Source: Bradyrhizobium embrapense
GTDB taxonomy: Bacteria > Pseudomonadota > Alphaproteobacteria > Rhizobiales > Xanthobacteraceae
DNA: 64,000 nucleotides
NCBI RefSeq assembly: GCF_001189235.2
Contig: NZ_LFIP02000010.1
Span: 87,111 to 151,110 of the forward strand
Direction: 5' to 3'
Part shown: in pieces, positions 54,979 through 64,000 of the stretch
Layout of the letters: every line of letters starts with the position of its first letter
Position numbering within the stretch: position 1 is the first letter of the stretch
Position numbers and translations under genes: made by a program
Notes under the pieces: model-generated
What the model saw: the letters and a program-made list of their open reading frames with translations, nothing else
Told to the model about the DNA's origin: nothing
Database searches by the model: none

Positions 54979-56099
54979 CGCAGCGTCTGATAGAGCCGGT
55001 AGAGCAGCCGTGCGCGCGGCTCGATCGACGAGATGTAGAGCTGCTCGTAATGGGTGTGCGCGCCCTTGCCGTCGACGCCGAGGCCGTCGAGCGTTGCGGT
55101 ATGCGGCGCGGTGAAATTGCCGTCGGAGCCGCCGCCGGTGAATACATCGAGCAGCTCGAAGCCGAGTTCGCCGGCAAGCTCCCTGGCGTGCTCGTAGAGC
55201 GCGGCGCCGGCATTGCTCTTCTCGTAGGGCGGACGGTTCAATTCCCCGGTCACCTTCACGCTGACGCCGTCGGTGCGCGAGGTGATGCCGAGGATTTTCG
55301 GCACCAGCTCGTCGGCGTCGGCCATGGACGGCACGCGCATGTCGACTTCGGCGTAGGCCTCTTCGGCGATCACGTTCGGCTTGGTGCCGCCGCGCACCAC
55401 GCCGACATTGACGGTGACGCCGCGCGCAATATCGTTCATCGCCTCCAGCGCCAGGATCACATGGCCGAGTTCCCGGATCGCGCTGCGGCCATCCTCGGGG
55501 CGCGTGCCCGCGTGTGCCGGCGCGCCCTTGATATGCACGTCGAAGCGCGCGACTCCCTTGCGTCCGGTGACGATCTTACCGCCGTCGCGCGCCGGCTCGG
55601 TCACCAGCACGTATTTCGCCTTGCGTCCTTCGGCCTCGATCAGCGCGCGCGAGGTCGGGCTGCCGATCTCCTCGTCAGAGACGTAGAGCTGGGTGATGCC
55701 GAGCGGCGGGCGCGCGTCATCGGCGCAGACCTGCCGGAACGCGTGATAGGCAAGATACGCGCCGCCTTTCATGTCGTAGATGCCCGGGCCGAACGCGCTG
55801 TCGCCTTCGATCTTGAATGGTAACCGTTCGATGAATCCCATCGGATGAACTGTGTCGAGATGGCTCAACACCAGAATGCCCGGCGCGTCCTGCCCCCAGG
55901 ACGAGCGCGCGACCAGGTGATCGCCACAGCCGTCGCGTCCGGCAACGCGGTCGACGGTGGCCGGCAGGTCGCGATATTCAGAGGCGACGAGGTCGGCCAG
56001 TCTGTTGACCTGGTCCGGCCGCTCCGTCGGCGATTCGATCTCGACCCAGCGGCGAATGCCGTCGAGGATCTCAGCTGCTTCGAACGGATTGCTGGGCAT
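54975..56099 (-). CDS. M20 family zinc metallopeptidase (carboxypeptidase G2-like)
   Basis: A 374-residue di-zinc peptidase. Metal ligands and catalytic residues: HLDTVHP (His, Asp), YDMKGG (Asp), SDEEIGS (Glu-Glu), TEPARDG and the C-terminal GAHTHYEQ (His). A dimerisation domain sits in between (VKVTGELNRPPY). Related to carboxypeptidase G2 and ArgE/DapE-type enzymes that cleave amino acids from small amides; substrate unknown. It is translationally coupled to trmB downstream; a repeat lies 53 nt upstream. Confidence 0.88.
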   Translation of the reverse strand: MPSNPFEAAEILDGIRRWVEIESPTERPDQVNRLADLVASEYRDLPATVDRVAGRDGCGDHLVARSSWGQDAPGILVLSHLDTVHPMGFIERLPFKIEGDSAFGPGIYDMKGGAYLAYHAFRQVCADDARPPLGITQLYVSDEEIGSPTSRALIEAEGRKAKYVLVTEPARDGGKIVTGRKGVARFDVHIKGAPAHAGTRPEDGRSAIRELGHVILALEAMNDIARGVTVNVGVVRGGTKPNVIAEEAYAEVDMRVPSMADADELVPKILGITSRTDGVSVKVTGELNRPPYEKSNAGAALYEHARELAGELGFELLDVFTGGGSDGNFTAPHTATLDGLGVDGKGAHTHYEQLYISSIEPRARLLYRLYQTLR

Positions 56100-56151
56100 G
56101 CTGCTGTCGTCGCCTGTGAATTCGCGTTGTCATTCAGCGCACGCGCCGAGC

Positions 56152-56230
56152 CATGATCCGGAAAAGCGTGAAGTGGTTTCCGGAAAGATCATGCACAAAC
56201 AAAGAGCTAAAGCGCGACGACGATTCAACG
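56152..56230. repeat. GCATGATCCGGAAAAG-type repeat
   Basis: CATGATCCGGAAAAGCGTGA and TTTCCGGAAAGATCATGC arms, then ACAAACAAAGAGCTAAAGCG and CGACGATTCAAC. This is a full-length member of the family also present at 16756, 21268 and 48434, widespread in Bradyrhizobium genomes. Confidence 0.85.
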
Positions 56231-56305
56231 GAACTCGCCGCGCCCTAGCGTGCGCCGGAATGACATATTCCAGATTTGACGATCTCTCAAACGGATATGG
56301 CCGGA

Positions 56306-56722
56306 TCAGGCCTGCTCGGCGGCCTCACGTGCCGCGATCTGCTCGACCAGCTCGACGATGCTGCGGCGGAGCTTGGCATCCGCTATCCGCGTGAACGCCC
56401 GGGTCAGGGCCAGGCCTTCGGCGGTTGCCAGAAAATCGGACACATAGGCCGGCGAGGAGCCCTCGCTGAAGCCGTCGGCGGTCTTGACGCCGCTCGGGCC
56501 GCCGTCGAACAGGAAAGAGACCGGCACCTGCAGGATTTCGGAGATCTGCTGCAGCCGGCTGGCGCCGACGCGGTTGGTGCCCTTCTCGTATTTCTGCACC
56601 TGCTGGAACGTCAGGCCTAACGCCTCGCCCAGTTTTTCCTGGCTCATGCCGAGCATGATGCGCCGCATGCGGACGCGGCTGCCGACATATTTGTCAACAG
56701 GATTGGGCGCTTTGGTGGACAT
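56306..56722 (-). CDS. XRE-family helix-turn-helix regulator
   Basis: A 138-residue cytoplasmic repressor-like protein. The Cro/CI-type HTH covers residues 10-70: GSRVRMRRIMLGMSQEKLGEALGLTFQQVQKYEKGTNRVG, then LQVPVSFLFDGGP, followed by a C-terminal helical region. It resembles the SinR/PhrR-like regulators common in rhizobia. AGGAGA 6 nt upstream supports ATG 56722. The 263-bp region between it and lnt probably holds its promoter; target genes unknown. Confidence 0.9.
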   Translation of the reverse strand: MSTKAPNPVDKYVGSRVRMRRIMLGMSQEKLGEALGLTFQQVQKYEKGTNRVGASRLQQISEILQVPVSFLFDGGPSGVKTADGFSEGSSPAYVSDFLATAEGLALTRAFTRIADAKLRRSIVELVEQIAAREAAEQA

Positions 56723-56985
56723 TTCCAACTCTCCTAAGGGATTGCGCGCCCGGGGGGTGAGGCAAGTTGGACGTGGAGTATGCCTCAGGCGCCGGTGCCG
56801 TCAAATCCTGCAAGGAGGATCGGGACGAAATGCGGACAATTTGCGCAAAGGGGCTGACTTGGCTTGTGATTTCGCGTGGACCCGTACAATGCGAAGTGCA
56901 CGGTCGATCTGTCAACAGGTGGAATCACACTGAGGTAAATTTCGACACTTTTTCGGGTTCGTGTGACTATCGGCGATACGCGCCG

Positions 56986-58599
56986 TCAGGGTTTTCGCCT
57001 GACAAAACGCTTCCGCAGGACGATTGCGAGGGCAACTAACACAATCACTGCGGCCGGGATGTTGCCGACACGCGCATAGATCGTCGGCGCGATGGCCGCC
57101 GGCAGGCCGGCATCGAGCACGCCTTCGATGCCGAGCCCGAGCTGGGCGACGGTCCGCCCCAGCGGGTCGATGATGGCCGAGATGCCCGTATTCGCGGCGC
57201 GCACCATCGGCAGGCCTTCCTCGATCGAGCGCAGCCGGGCCTGCTGCAGATGCTGATAGGGGCCGGTCGAGATTCCGAACCAGCCGTCATTGGTGACGTT
57301 GATGATCCAGCCGGGACGGTCGTCGCGGCTCACGACGTTGCCGGGGAAGATCGCCTCGTAGCAGATTAAGGGCAGCGCGCGCGGTGCATTCGGAATATCG
57401 AGCGTGCGGCGGATCGTGCCGGGAATGAAGCCGCCCTGCACCTTGGTGAGCTGCACGAAGCCGAGCTTCTCCATCCAGTCCTGGAACGGCAGATACTCTC
57501 CGAACGGGACGAGGTGCAGCTTGTCGTAGACCGCAAGCACGCTGCCGTCATGGTCGATGACGTAGATCGAATTATATGCGCGGGTGACGCGGACGCCGGG
57601 CGGCAGATCGGGCGCGCGCACCGAGCCTGTGATCAGCACGGTTCCCTTCGGCAGCAGATCGGCAATCTGCGCCATCGCGTCGGCTTCCTTGGTCAGGAAG
57701 AATGGAAACGCCGATTCCGGCCAGATCAGGATGGTGGCGTCGCTCACGCCGGTCGAGTGCGGCCCGGAGGCACGATCCGACAGAGTGAGATATTTCTGCA
57801 TCACCGCCGCCTTGGCGGAGTAGTTGAATTTGGCGTCCTGCTGCAGATCGGGCTGCATGATGCGCAGCTTGACGCCGCTGACCAAACTGGTCGGCTGTTG
57901 CGAGAGGCGGACCGCACCGAACGCCAGCATCGCGGCGAGCACCAGCACCGCGGCCACCGGCGCGCGCCACGGCTTGCGGCCGCGCGAGGCACCGTCGATC
58001 AAGACGGCGGGACTTGCGAAGATCGCGACGGCCAGGAACGTCATGCCCCATAGCCCGATCAGCGATGCGCTCTGCGCCAGCGCCAGGGGCTCGGTCAGCG
58101 CGTAGCCGAACGCATTCCACGGAAAGCCGCTGAGCAGATGGCCGCGCAGCCATTCCGAAATCGTCAAGCTGACCGCCAGCGCCAGCACGCGCGTGGCGTC
58201 GCGCGGCCAGATCAGCCTTGCCAGCGCGAAGCCAAAGGCGGTGAACAGCGCAAGATAGGCGGGCAGGCCGAGCACCGCGAACGGCGTCAGCCAGGCGAAG
58301 GTGTCTGCGTCGACGAAGAAGGCGTAACCGATCCAGTACAGTCCCGGCACGAAATAGCCGAGGCCGAACCAGAAGCCGGACAGCGCTGCGGCGGGTACGC
58401 CGCGCCAGCGTCCGGCAGCGCTGCCATCGATCAGCCAGACCGCGATCGAAAACGTCAGGAACAGCACCGGCCAGGCGTTGAACGGCGCCATCGCCAGCGA
58501 GGACAAGGCGCCCGCTGCGAGCGCGAGCACGACGCGCCTCCAGCCCCAGGTCAGGATGACGGCGAGGCCGATCGATCGGAGCCTGTCGGAGAGCCTCAC
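56986..58599 (-). CDS. lnt: Apolipoprotein N-acyltransferase
   Basis: Inner-membrane enzyme adding the third acyl chain to lipoproteins at the outer face of the membrane. The 537-residue protein has N-terminal membrane helices (VLALAAGALSSLAMAPFN and others) and a periplasmic nitrilase-fold domain with the catalytic triad in IWPESAFPF (Glu), YDKLHLVPFGEYLP (Lys) and LICYEAIFP (Cys). A final helix (IPAAVIVLVALAIVL) precedes the basic tail RKRFVRRKP. GTG start at 58599 overlaps the corC stop as GTGA; corC-lnt pairing is conserved. Confidence 0.96.
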   Translation of the reverse strand: MRLSDRLRSIGLAVILTWGWRRVVLALAAGALSSLAMAPFNAWPVLFLTFSIAVWLIDGSAAGRWRGVPAAALSGFWFGLGYFVPGLYWIGYAFFVDADTFAWLTPFAVLGLPAYLALFTAFGFALARLIWPRDATRVLALAVSLTISEWLRGHLLSGFPWNAFGYALTEPLALAQSASLIGLWGMTFLAVAIFASPAVLIDGASRGRKPWRAPVAAVLVLAAMLAFGAVRLSQQPTSLVSGVKLRIMQPDLQQDAKFNYSAKAAVMQKYLTLSDRASGPHSTGVSDATILIWPESAFPFFLTKEADAMAQIADLLPKGTVLITGSVRAPDLPPGVRVTRAYNSIYVIDHDGSVLAVYDKLHLVPFGEYLPFQDWMEKLGFVQLTKVQGGFIPGTIRRTLDIPNAPRALPLICYEAIFPGNVVSRDDRPGWIINVTNDGWFGISTGPYQHLQQARLRSIEEGLPMVRAANTGISAIIDPLGRTVAQLGLGIEGVLDAGLPAAIAPTIYARVGNIPAAVIVLVALAIVLRKRFVRRKP

Positions 58600-59708
58600 T
58601 GCGGACCGGCTCCTTCGCCGGGCGGCGGCTGGTTGTCATTCGCCTGCGGGTTGCCGGAATCCGGGGCCTGCTCGCGGCGTCGCTCGCGCTCCTTGCGCGG
58701 CGCCGGCCGTTCCTTGCGCGTCGTGATCCGCACGCGCTTGACCCGGCGCGGATCGGCATCGAGCACCTCGACCTCGTAATTGCCGGGCCCCGAGATCACC
58801 TCGCCACGCACCGGCAGGCGGCCGACGAATGACACCAGATAGCCGCCCAGCGTCTCGACCTCCTCGCCGGCCTCGCCGGTGACGAAATCTTCGCCGATCA
58901 CCGAGCGGACATCGTCGAGGCTGGCGCGCGCGTCGGCGATGAAGGAGTTGTCCGGCTGGCGGACGATGGACGGCGGCTCGTCGGAATCGTGCTCGTCATC
59001 GATCTCGCCGACGATCTGCTCGACGATATCCTCGATCGACACCAGCCCGTCGGTGCCGCCATATTCGTCGACCACCAGCGCGAGATGGATGCGCGAGGCC
59101 TGCATCTGCGCCAGCAGGTCGATCGCGCGCATCGACGGCGGGATGTAGAGCAGCTTGCGGATGATGTGGGCGTCGGCCAGCGGCAGCGCGAGATCGACGC
59201 TGCGCAGATCGAGCCCGGCCGGGAACGGCTTCTTGCGCTTGGTCTTGGTCGCGTCGGTGACGCGCGCTTTCGCCGTCATGAAGGCGAGCAGGTCGCGGAT
59301 GTGCACCATGCCCTCGGGGTCGTCGAGGGTTTCGTTGTAGACCACGAGCCGCGAATGCGCCGCGCTCTCGAACAGGCTCATCAATTCGCCGAGCGGGATG
59401 TCGCGCTTGACCGCGACGATGTCGGCGCGATGGATCATGACGTCGGCGATCCGCCGCTCGTTCAGCGACAGGATGTTGCGCAGCATGGTGCGCTCGATCG
59501 CCGAGAAGCCGACATCGTCGGGCGTCGAGGCGTCGAGCACCACCTGCAGATCGTCGCGCACCGAGCCGGCCTTCCAGCCGAACAGCGTTCGGATCGCACG
59601 CACCAGCCAGCCTTCGGCCGCCGGGCGCTGCACCTCGCCTTCGTGGACGACGACGGGCAGGTTGCTCACGTTGCGCGGATTGTCATGGGTCGGGTCGGAA
59701 TCCGGCAT
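58596..59708 (-). CDS. corC: CorC/HlyC family CBS-domain protein
   Basis: Cytoplasmic protein of the CorC/YbeX type, 370 residues. An N-terminal region leads into two CBS domains (IADVMIHRADIVAVKRDIPL; ADAHIIRKLLYIPPSMRAIDLLAQMQ) and the C-terminal CorC_HlyC domain (RLPVRGEVISGPGNYEVEVLDADPRRVKRVRI). It lacks the transmembrane DUF21 domain of larger relatives. Linked to magnesium/cobalt efflux or to RNA/YbeY function. It begins 1 nt after ybeY stops and couples to lnt. Confidence 0.93.
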   Translation of the reverse strand: MPDSDPTHDNPRNVSNLPVVVHEGEVQRPAAEGWLVRAIRTLFGWKAGSVRDDLQVVLDASTPDDVGFSAIERTMLRNILSLNERRIADVMIHRADIVAVKRDIPLGELMSLFESAAHSRLVVYNETLDDPEGMVHIRDLLAFMTAKARVTDATKTKRKKPFPAGLDLRSVDLALPLADAHIIRKLLYIPPSMRAIDLLAQMQASRIHLALVVDEYGGTDGLVSIEDIVEQIVGEIDDEHDSDEPPSIVRQPDNSFIADARASLDDVRSVIGEDFVTGEAGEEVETLGGYLVSFVGRLPVRGEVISGPGNYEVEVLDADPRRVKRVRITTRKERPAPRKERERRREQAPDSGNPQANDNQPPPGEGAGPQ

Positions 59709-59709
59709 G

Positions 59710-60279
59710 TCAGGCGATCCGATCCGCATAGGGGTCGGGAATGCCGAGGGAGGCGAGGATCTCGCGCTCGAGCGCCTCCATGTTCTCGGCATCGTCGTCG
59801 TTCTCGTGGTCGTAACCGATCAGATGCAGGAAGCCATGCACCGCGAGATGGCTCAAATGATGGTCGAACGGTTTCTGTTCCTCGTCGGCTTCCCGCCGCG
59901 TCGTCTGATAGGCGATCGCGATGTCGCCGAGCATGCGCGGGGCATCGCCTTGGCCGCCGGCGCCTTCCGGCTGCAGCGCCGGAAACGACAGCACGTTGGT
60001 CGGCTTGTCGATGCTGCGCCAGTTGGCGTTCAGGGTGCGGATTCCGGCGTCGTCGGTCAGCATCACCGCCAGCTCGGCATCCGCGACATCGGCATCGGCG
60101 ATTGCGGCGGCAGACTCGATGGCGCGGTGAATCACCGCGTCGGCATCGGGCTCGGCCTGCCAGCATTCGGCGGTGACGAGAACCTCGGTTGCAGGGAAGG
60201 CAGACACGTTCGTTTCAAAATCTGCGTTATGGCCGGAACCCGCATCGCGCGGGCTCGCGGCCGAAGCTATTGGTCTCAA
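59710..60279 (-). CDS. ybeY: Endoribonuclease YbeY
   Basis: Zinc-dependent endoribonuclease for 16S rRNA 3'-end maturation and ribosome quality control. The signature HxxxHxxxxxH is present as HLAVHGFLHLIGYDH, with LNANWRSIDKPTNVLSFP and MLGDIAIAYQT. TTG at 60279 overlaps the phoH stop (TTGA), giving 189 residues; a GTG at 60207 (MSAFPATEVLV) would give a family-like 165. The genuine start is uncertain. Sits in the phoH-ybeY-corC-lnt operon. Confidence 0.94.
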   Translation of the reverse strand: MRPIASAASPRDAGSGHNADFETNVSAFPATEVLVTAECWQAEPDADAVIHRAIESAAAIADADVADAELAVMLTDDAGIRTLNANWRSIDKPTNVLSFPALQPEGAGGQGDAPRMLGDIAIAYQTTRREADEEQKPFDHHLSHLAVHGFLHLIGYDHENDDDAENMEALEREILASLGIPDPYADRIA

Positions 60280-61331
60280 GATCTGGTGTTTGCCGGCTTT
60301 TGCGGCAATCCCTCATAGGCGGCCACAATGCGCGCCACCAATTCGTGGCGGATGACGTCCTCGGCCTTGAAATGCACCTGCGCGATGCCTTCGACGCCGT
60401 CGAGCAGCTTCACGGCTTCCGCGAGCCCCGAGGTCTGCCCAATCGGCAGGTCGATCTGCGACGGGTCGCCGGTGACGATCATCCGGCTGTTTTCGCCAAG
60501 ACGCGTCAGGAACATCTTCATCTGCATCGTCGTGGTGTTCTGTGCCTCGTCGAGGATGATGGCGGCGTTGGTCAGGGTGCGGCCGCGCATGAAGGCGAGC
60601 GGCGCGATCTCGATCTCGTTGCCCTGCAGCGCGCGCTCGACGACGCGGGCATCCATCAGATCGTACAGCGCATCGTAGATCGGGCGCAGATACGGATCGA
60701 CCTTCTCCTTGAGGTCGCCGGGCAGGAAGCCGAGCCGCTCGCCGGCTTCGACCGCGGGCCGCGTCAGGATGATGCGATCGACTTCCTTGCGCTCGAACAA
60801 TTGCGCCGCATGGGCGACCGCGAGCCAGGTCTTGCCGGTGCCGGCCGGGCCGATACCGAACACCAGCTCATGCCGCTTCAGCGCGCGGATGTAGGAATCC
60901 TGCGCCGCGGTGCGGGCGCGCACCGGACGCTTGCGCAGATTGATCGTCTCAAACGTCGGCTTGGCGGTCTTGTTGTCGAATTCGAACAGCGAGCCCTGCG
61001 CGATCACGGCGCGGATCGCGCCTTCGACTTCACCCTGGTCGAGATCGTGTCCGGCGACCGCCTGGGCGTAGAGTGTCTCCAGCACGCGCCGCGCCGCGTC
61101 GCAGCCGTCGCGGGAGCCCGCGATGGTGACATGGTTGCCGCGGGAATCGACCACCACGCCGAGCCGCCGCTCGATCAGCGCCAGATTTTGTCCATAGGGG
61201 CCGACCAGCGCGGATGCGGCGCGGTTGTCGTCGAAATCGATGACGACCTGAGTCTCAGGTGGCATTTGCATGTCGCGGTCAGGTTTGCGGCTGGGAGCGA
61301 GCGAAGACGAATCCGATGCGCTTTTGGGCAA
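60276..61331 (-). CDS. phoH: PhoH-like ATPase (YbeZ)
   Basis: A 351-residue P-loop ATPase/helicase-like protein that works with YbeY. Walker A is GIGPAGTGKTWLAVAH, Walker B AIILDEAQNTTTMQMKMFLTR, with ILTRPAVEAGERLGFLPGD and VTGDPSQIDLP typical of PhoH. N-terminal domain contains a KH-like segment (GNHVTIAGSRDGCDAARRVL). TTG at 61331, with GGAG 10 nt upstream, is taken; ATG 61271 is an alternative. Starts 5 nt after the miaB stop. Confidence 0.94.
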   Translation of the reverse strand: MPKSASDSSSLAPSRKPDRDMQMPPETQVVIDFDDNRAASALVGPYGQNLALIERRLGVVVDSRGNHVTIAGSRDGCDAARRVLETLYAQAVAGHDLDQGEVEGAIRAVIAQGSLFEFDNKTAKPTFETINLRKRPVRARTAAQDSYIRALKRHELVFGIGPAGTGKTWLAVAHAAQLFERKEVDRIILTRPAVEAGERLGFLPGDLKEKVDPYLRPIYDALYDLMDARVVERALQGNEIEIAPLAFMRGRTLTNAAIILDEAQNTTTMQMKMFLTRLGENSRMIVTGDPSQIDLPIGQTSGLAEAVKLLDGVEGIAQVHFKAEDVIRHELVARIVAAYEGLPQKPANTRS

Positions 61332-61336
61332 GGATT

Positions 61337-62725
<1,389 letters not shown>

Positions 62726-62825
62726 GGAACCCTGAGTACGAAAATGGAAACGGCGCCATCAGGGCGCCGTTGCTGAAATATAGCTTAAACGGGCGAAAAT
62801 CCAGCGGTCCGGGGACGGTTTAGTA

Positions 62826-62959
62826 ACCTCCCCTTGAAAGGGGGAGGTCGCTTTGCTCGCCAGAGCAAAGCGGGTGGGGATTTGCTCTCTCTGCACGCAG
62901 CGCCGCCCGCGGCTGGACCCCCATCCCGACCTTCCCCCTTTCAGGGGGAAGGAGAAGAA
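62826..62959 (-). repeat. Composite repeat, copy B (inverted copy of 33846-33981)
   Basis: The reverse complement aligns along its whole length with 33846-33981: CTTCCCCCTGAAAGGGGGAAG hairpin at one end, GCTTTGCTCTGGCGAGCAAAGC, and CCTCCCCCTTTCAAGGGGAGG at the other. Its edge overlaps the 3' end of the HAD gene and supplies the TGA stop codon. Confidence 0.85.
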
Positions 62960-63642
62960 TGCTCACGCAACTGGGGTTTGGCCCCTGTCTGGGCGATCAA
63001 ATCGGGCAATTGGCGCATATCGGCGAAGGTTACGGCCGCACCTGCCCGGCGCAGCATGTCCTCATGTTCCGCCGTGCAGTGGCTGCCGCCGTGAAATCCG
63101 AGCACGGTCATCCCGGCAGCGCGGGCGCCGGTGACGCCGGCCACGCTGTCCTCGATCACGACACAGCGCGCCGGGCTGGCGCCCATCCGGTCTGCGGCGA
63201 ACAGGAACAGATCGGGCGCCGGCTTGCCGCGTTTGACCTGGGTGGCGGAGAAAATATGCGGCGCCAGCTGATCGTAGAGCCCGGCGCAGGTCAGGCCGTG
63301 ATGGATCTTTTCCGGCGTGCCGCTGGAGGCCACGCATTTCGGCAAGGTCAGGGCTGATATCGCCTCGCTGACATGCGCGATCGCGTTGAGATCGTCGGCA
63401 TAGAGACTGAGCGTCGCGTGCTTGACCTCGGCCTCGAAGGTCTCGGGCAGCGCGCGTCCGATCTCGCTCTCGACGATCCGCCGCGCCTCGCGGTCGGACA
63501 CGCCGAGGAAGCGCTTCAGCACGCCATCGGGCGTGATCGGAAAGCCGTGCCTTGTCAGCGTGTCCGCATGCGCGCGACAGGAGATCACCTCGCTGTCGAC
63601 CAGCACGCCGTCGCAATCGAAGATGACGAGTTCGAAGCTCAT
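62941..63642 (-). CDS. HAD-superfamily hydrolase (beta-phosphoglucomutase-like)
   Basis: A 233-residue haloacid dehalogenase phosphatase. Motif I is FDCDGVLVDSE (two catalytic Asp), motif II CVASSGTPEKI, motif III/IV KPAPDLFLFAADRMG and VVIEDSVAGVTGARAAGMTV. A small helical cap domain of subfamily C1 lies between motifs I and II. Likely acts on phosphosugars or similar small substrates. ATG 63642 (MSFELVIFDCDG) is chosen; the last residues (SSPSP) and the stop codon come from the composite repeat, so the natural C-terminus may have been rewritten. Confidence 0.9.
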   Translation of the reverse strand: MSFELVIFDCDGVLVDSEVISCRAHADTLTRHGFPITPDGVLKRFLGVSDREARRIVESEIGRALPETFEAEVKHATLSLYADDLNAIAHVSEAISALTLPKCVASSGTPEKIHHGLTCAGLYDQLAPHIFSATQVKRGKPAPDLFLFAADRMGASPARCVVIEDSVAGVTGARAAGMTVLGFHGGSHCTAEHEDMLRRAGAAVTFADMRQLPDLIAQTGAKPQLREHSSPSP

Positions 63643-63662
63643 GTTCCGTTGGTGCGTTTTCT

Positions 63663-63706
63663 TCACGCGAACCGGTGCCCACTTCGCTTCAAAACGCTAC
63701 GGCTTA
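63663..63706. repeat. Partial dispersed repeat (ACCGGTGCCCACTTCGC type)
   Basis: TTCACGCGAACCGGTGCCCACTTCG followed by AAAACGCTACGGC, a fragment of a repeat common in Bradyrhizobium that often ends next to GCATGATCC-type elements. It lies between the HAD gene and fur and reaches the fur stop codon. Confidence 0.55.
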
Positions 63707-64000
63707 CGACTTGCCGTCGTCGTCGAGCGGCACGCAATAGAGCTCGAGACGGTGATCGACCAGCTTGTAGCCGAGCTTGCGCGCGATCTCGGCCTGCAGC
63801 TTCTCGATCTCCTCGGAGGTGAACTCGATCACCTTGCCGTCGCGCAGATTGATCAGATGGTCGTGATGGCTCTCGGGCATCTGCTCGTAGCGTGCGCGGC
63901 CCTCGCGGAAATCGTGGCGCTCGATGATCCCTGCATCCTCGAACAGCTTGACGGTGCGATAGACCGTCGAGATCGAGATCTTGTCGTCGACCGCCACGCA
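63704..64000 (-). CDS. fur: Fur-family transcriptional regulator (N-terminus outside the window)
   Basis: C-terminal 98 or so residues of a ferric uptake regulator. The winged helix end (ISTVYRTVKLFEDAGIIERHDF) and the metal-binding region HHDHLINLRDGKVIEF and LVDHRLELYCVPLDDD are visible. There is no CxxC pair, as in Bradyrhizobium Fur. The true start lies beyond 64000; an in-frame GTG at 63997 is internal. Fur upstream of miaB/phoH is a typical rhizobial neighbourhood; it may repress irr in this window. Confidence 0.9.
   Translation of the reverse strand, partial: CVAVDDKISISTVYRTVKLFEDAGIIERHDFREGRARYEQMPESHHDHLINLRDGKVIEFTSEEIEKLQAEIARKLGYKLVDHRLELYCVPLDDDGKS

Noticed and set aside
56767-57039. 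Small + strand open frame between the XRE gene and lnt
   Set aside because: No ribosome binding site, no recognisable domain, and it overlaps the end of lnt in antisense. The region is better read as the XRE promoter.

Overview
This window is a chromosomal housekeeping region from an alphaproteobacterium that looks like Bradyrhizobium or a close Nitrobacteraceae relative. The evidence is an Irr regulator with the Bradyrhizobium heme motif at residues 28-33 and exactly 163 residues, a DivL cell-cycle kinase with Tyr in place of His, a Fur-type regulator lacking CxxC pairs, high GC, and many short dispersed palindromic repeats of the kinds seen in that group. About 55 protein genes can be supported. 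I see no rRNA, tRNA, CRISPR array, prophage or classical insertion sequence.

Layout. 1-5700: trpA-accD-folC, preceded by a minus-strand DUF559 nuclease bracketed by inverted repeats, then a metallophosphoesterase and an ATP-dependent DNA ligase. 5700-12750: trxA and the double-strand-break repair nuclease addA/addB. 12830-15780: a LysR-transporter-DUF2891 module. 15900-21240: murU, a PilZ protein, a TsaE/AmgK fusion and divL. 21560-26830: dut, coaBC, ubiB, ubiE and mutM. 26830-35880: accessory metabolism (acetyltransferase, gamma-glutamyltransferase, degenerate protease, MoeB/ThiF, aldo-keto reductase with divergent LysR, 2-hydroxyacid dehydrogenase, SH3 protein). 35950-41045: irr, fabA-fabB-fabV, a GST and an acetyltransferase. 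41226-51642: the classic minus-strand translation operon rimP-nusA-ylxR-infB-rbfA-truB-rpsO-pnp. 51990-56722: DUF2336, phytanoyl-CoA dioxygenase-like, trmB, M20 peptidase and an XRE regulator. 56986-64000: lnt, corC, ybeY, phoH, miaB, a HAD phosphatase and a partial fur.

Many adjacent genes overlap by 4 or 7 bases (accD/folC, transporter/DUF2891, divL/tsaE, coaBC/dut, ubiE/ubiB, addB/addA, M20/trmB, rbfA/truB, phoH/ybeY, corC/lnt), which marks the translationally coupled operons.

Most interesting points. (1) CoaBC carries an N-terminal FitA-like ribbon-helix-helix DNA-binding domain, and a perfect 9-bp-arm palindrome lies just upstream of its start codon, suggesting an autoregulated coenzyme A enzyme built from an orphan antitoxin. 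(2) The DUF559 nuclease gene sits between near-perfect 36-bp inverted repeats, next to trpA, and may be a small mobile unit. (3) Five GANTC (CcrM methylation) sites lie within 114 bp upstream of divL. (4) The rimP-nusA operon has a predicted promoter followed within about 60 nt by an intrinsic terminator with a duplicated arm, like an attenuator. (5) FabV replaces the expected FabI in the fabA-fabB operon next to irr. (6) Several repeats supply the stop codons of neighbouring genes.
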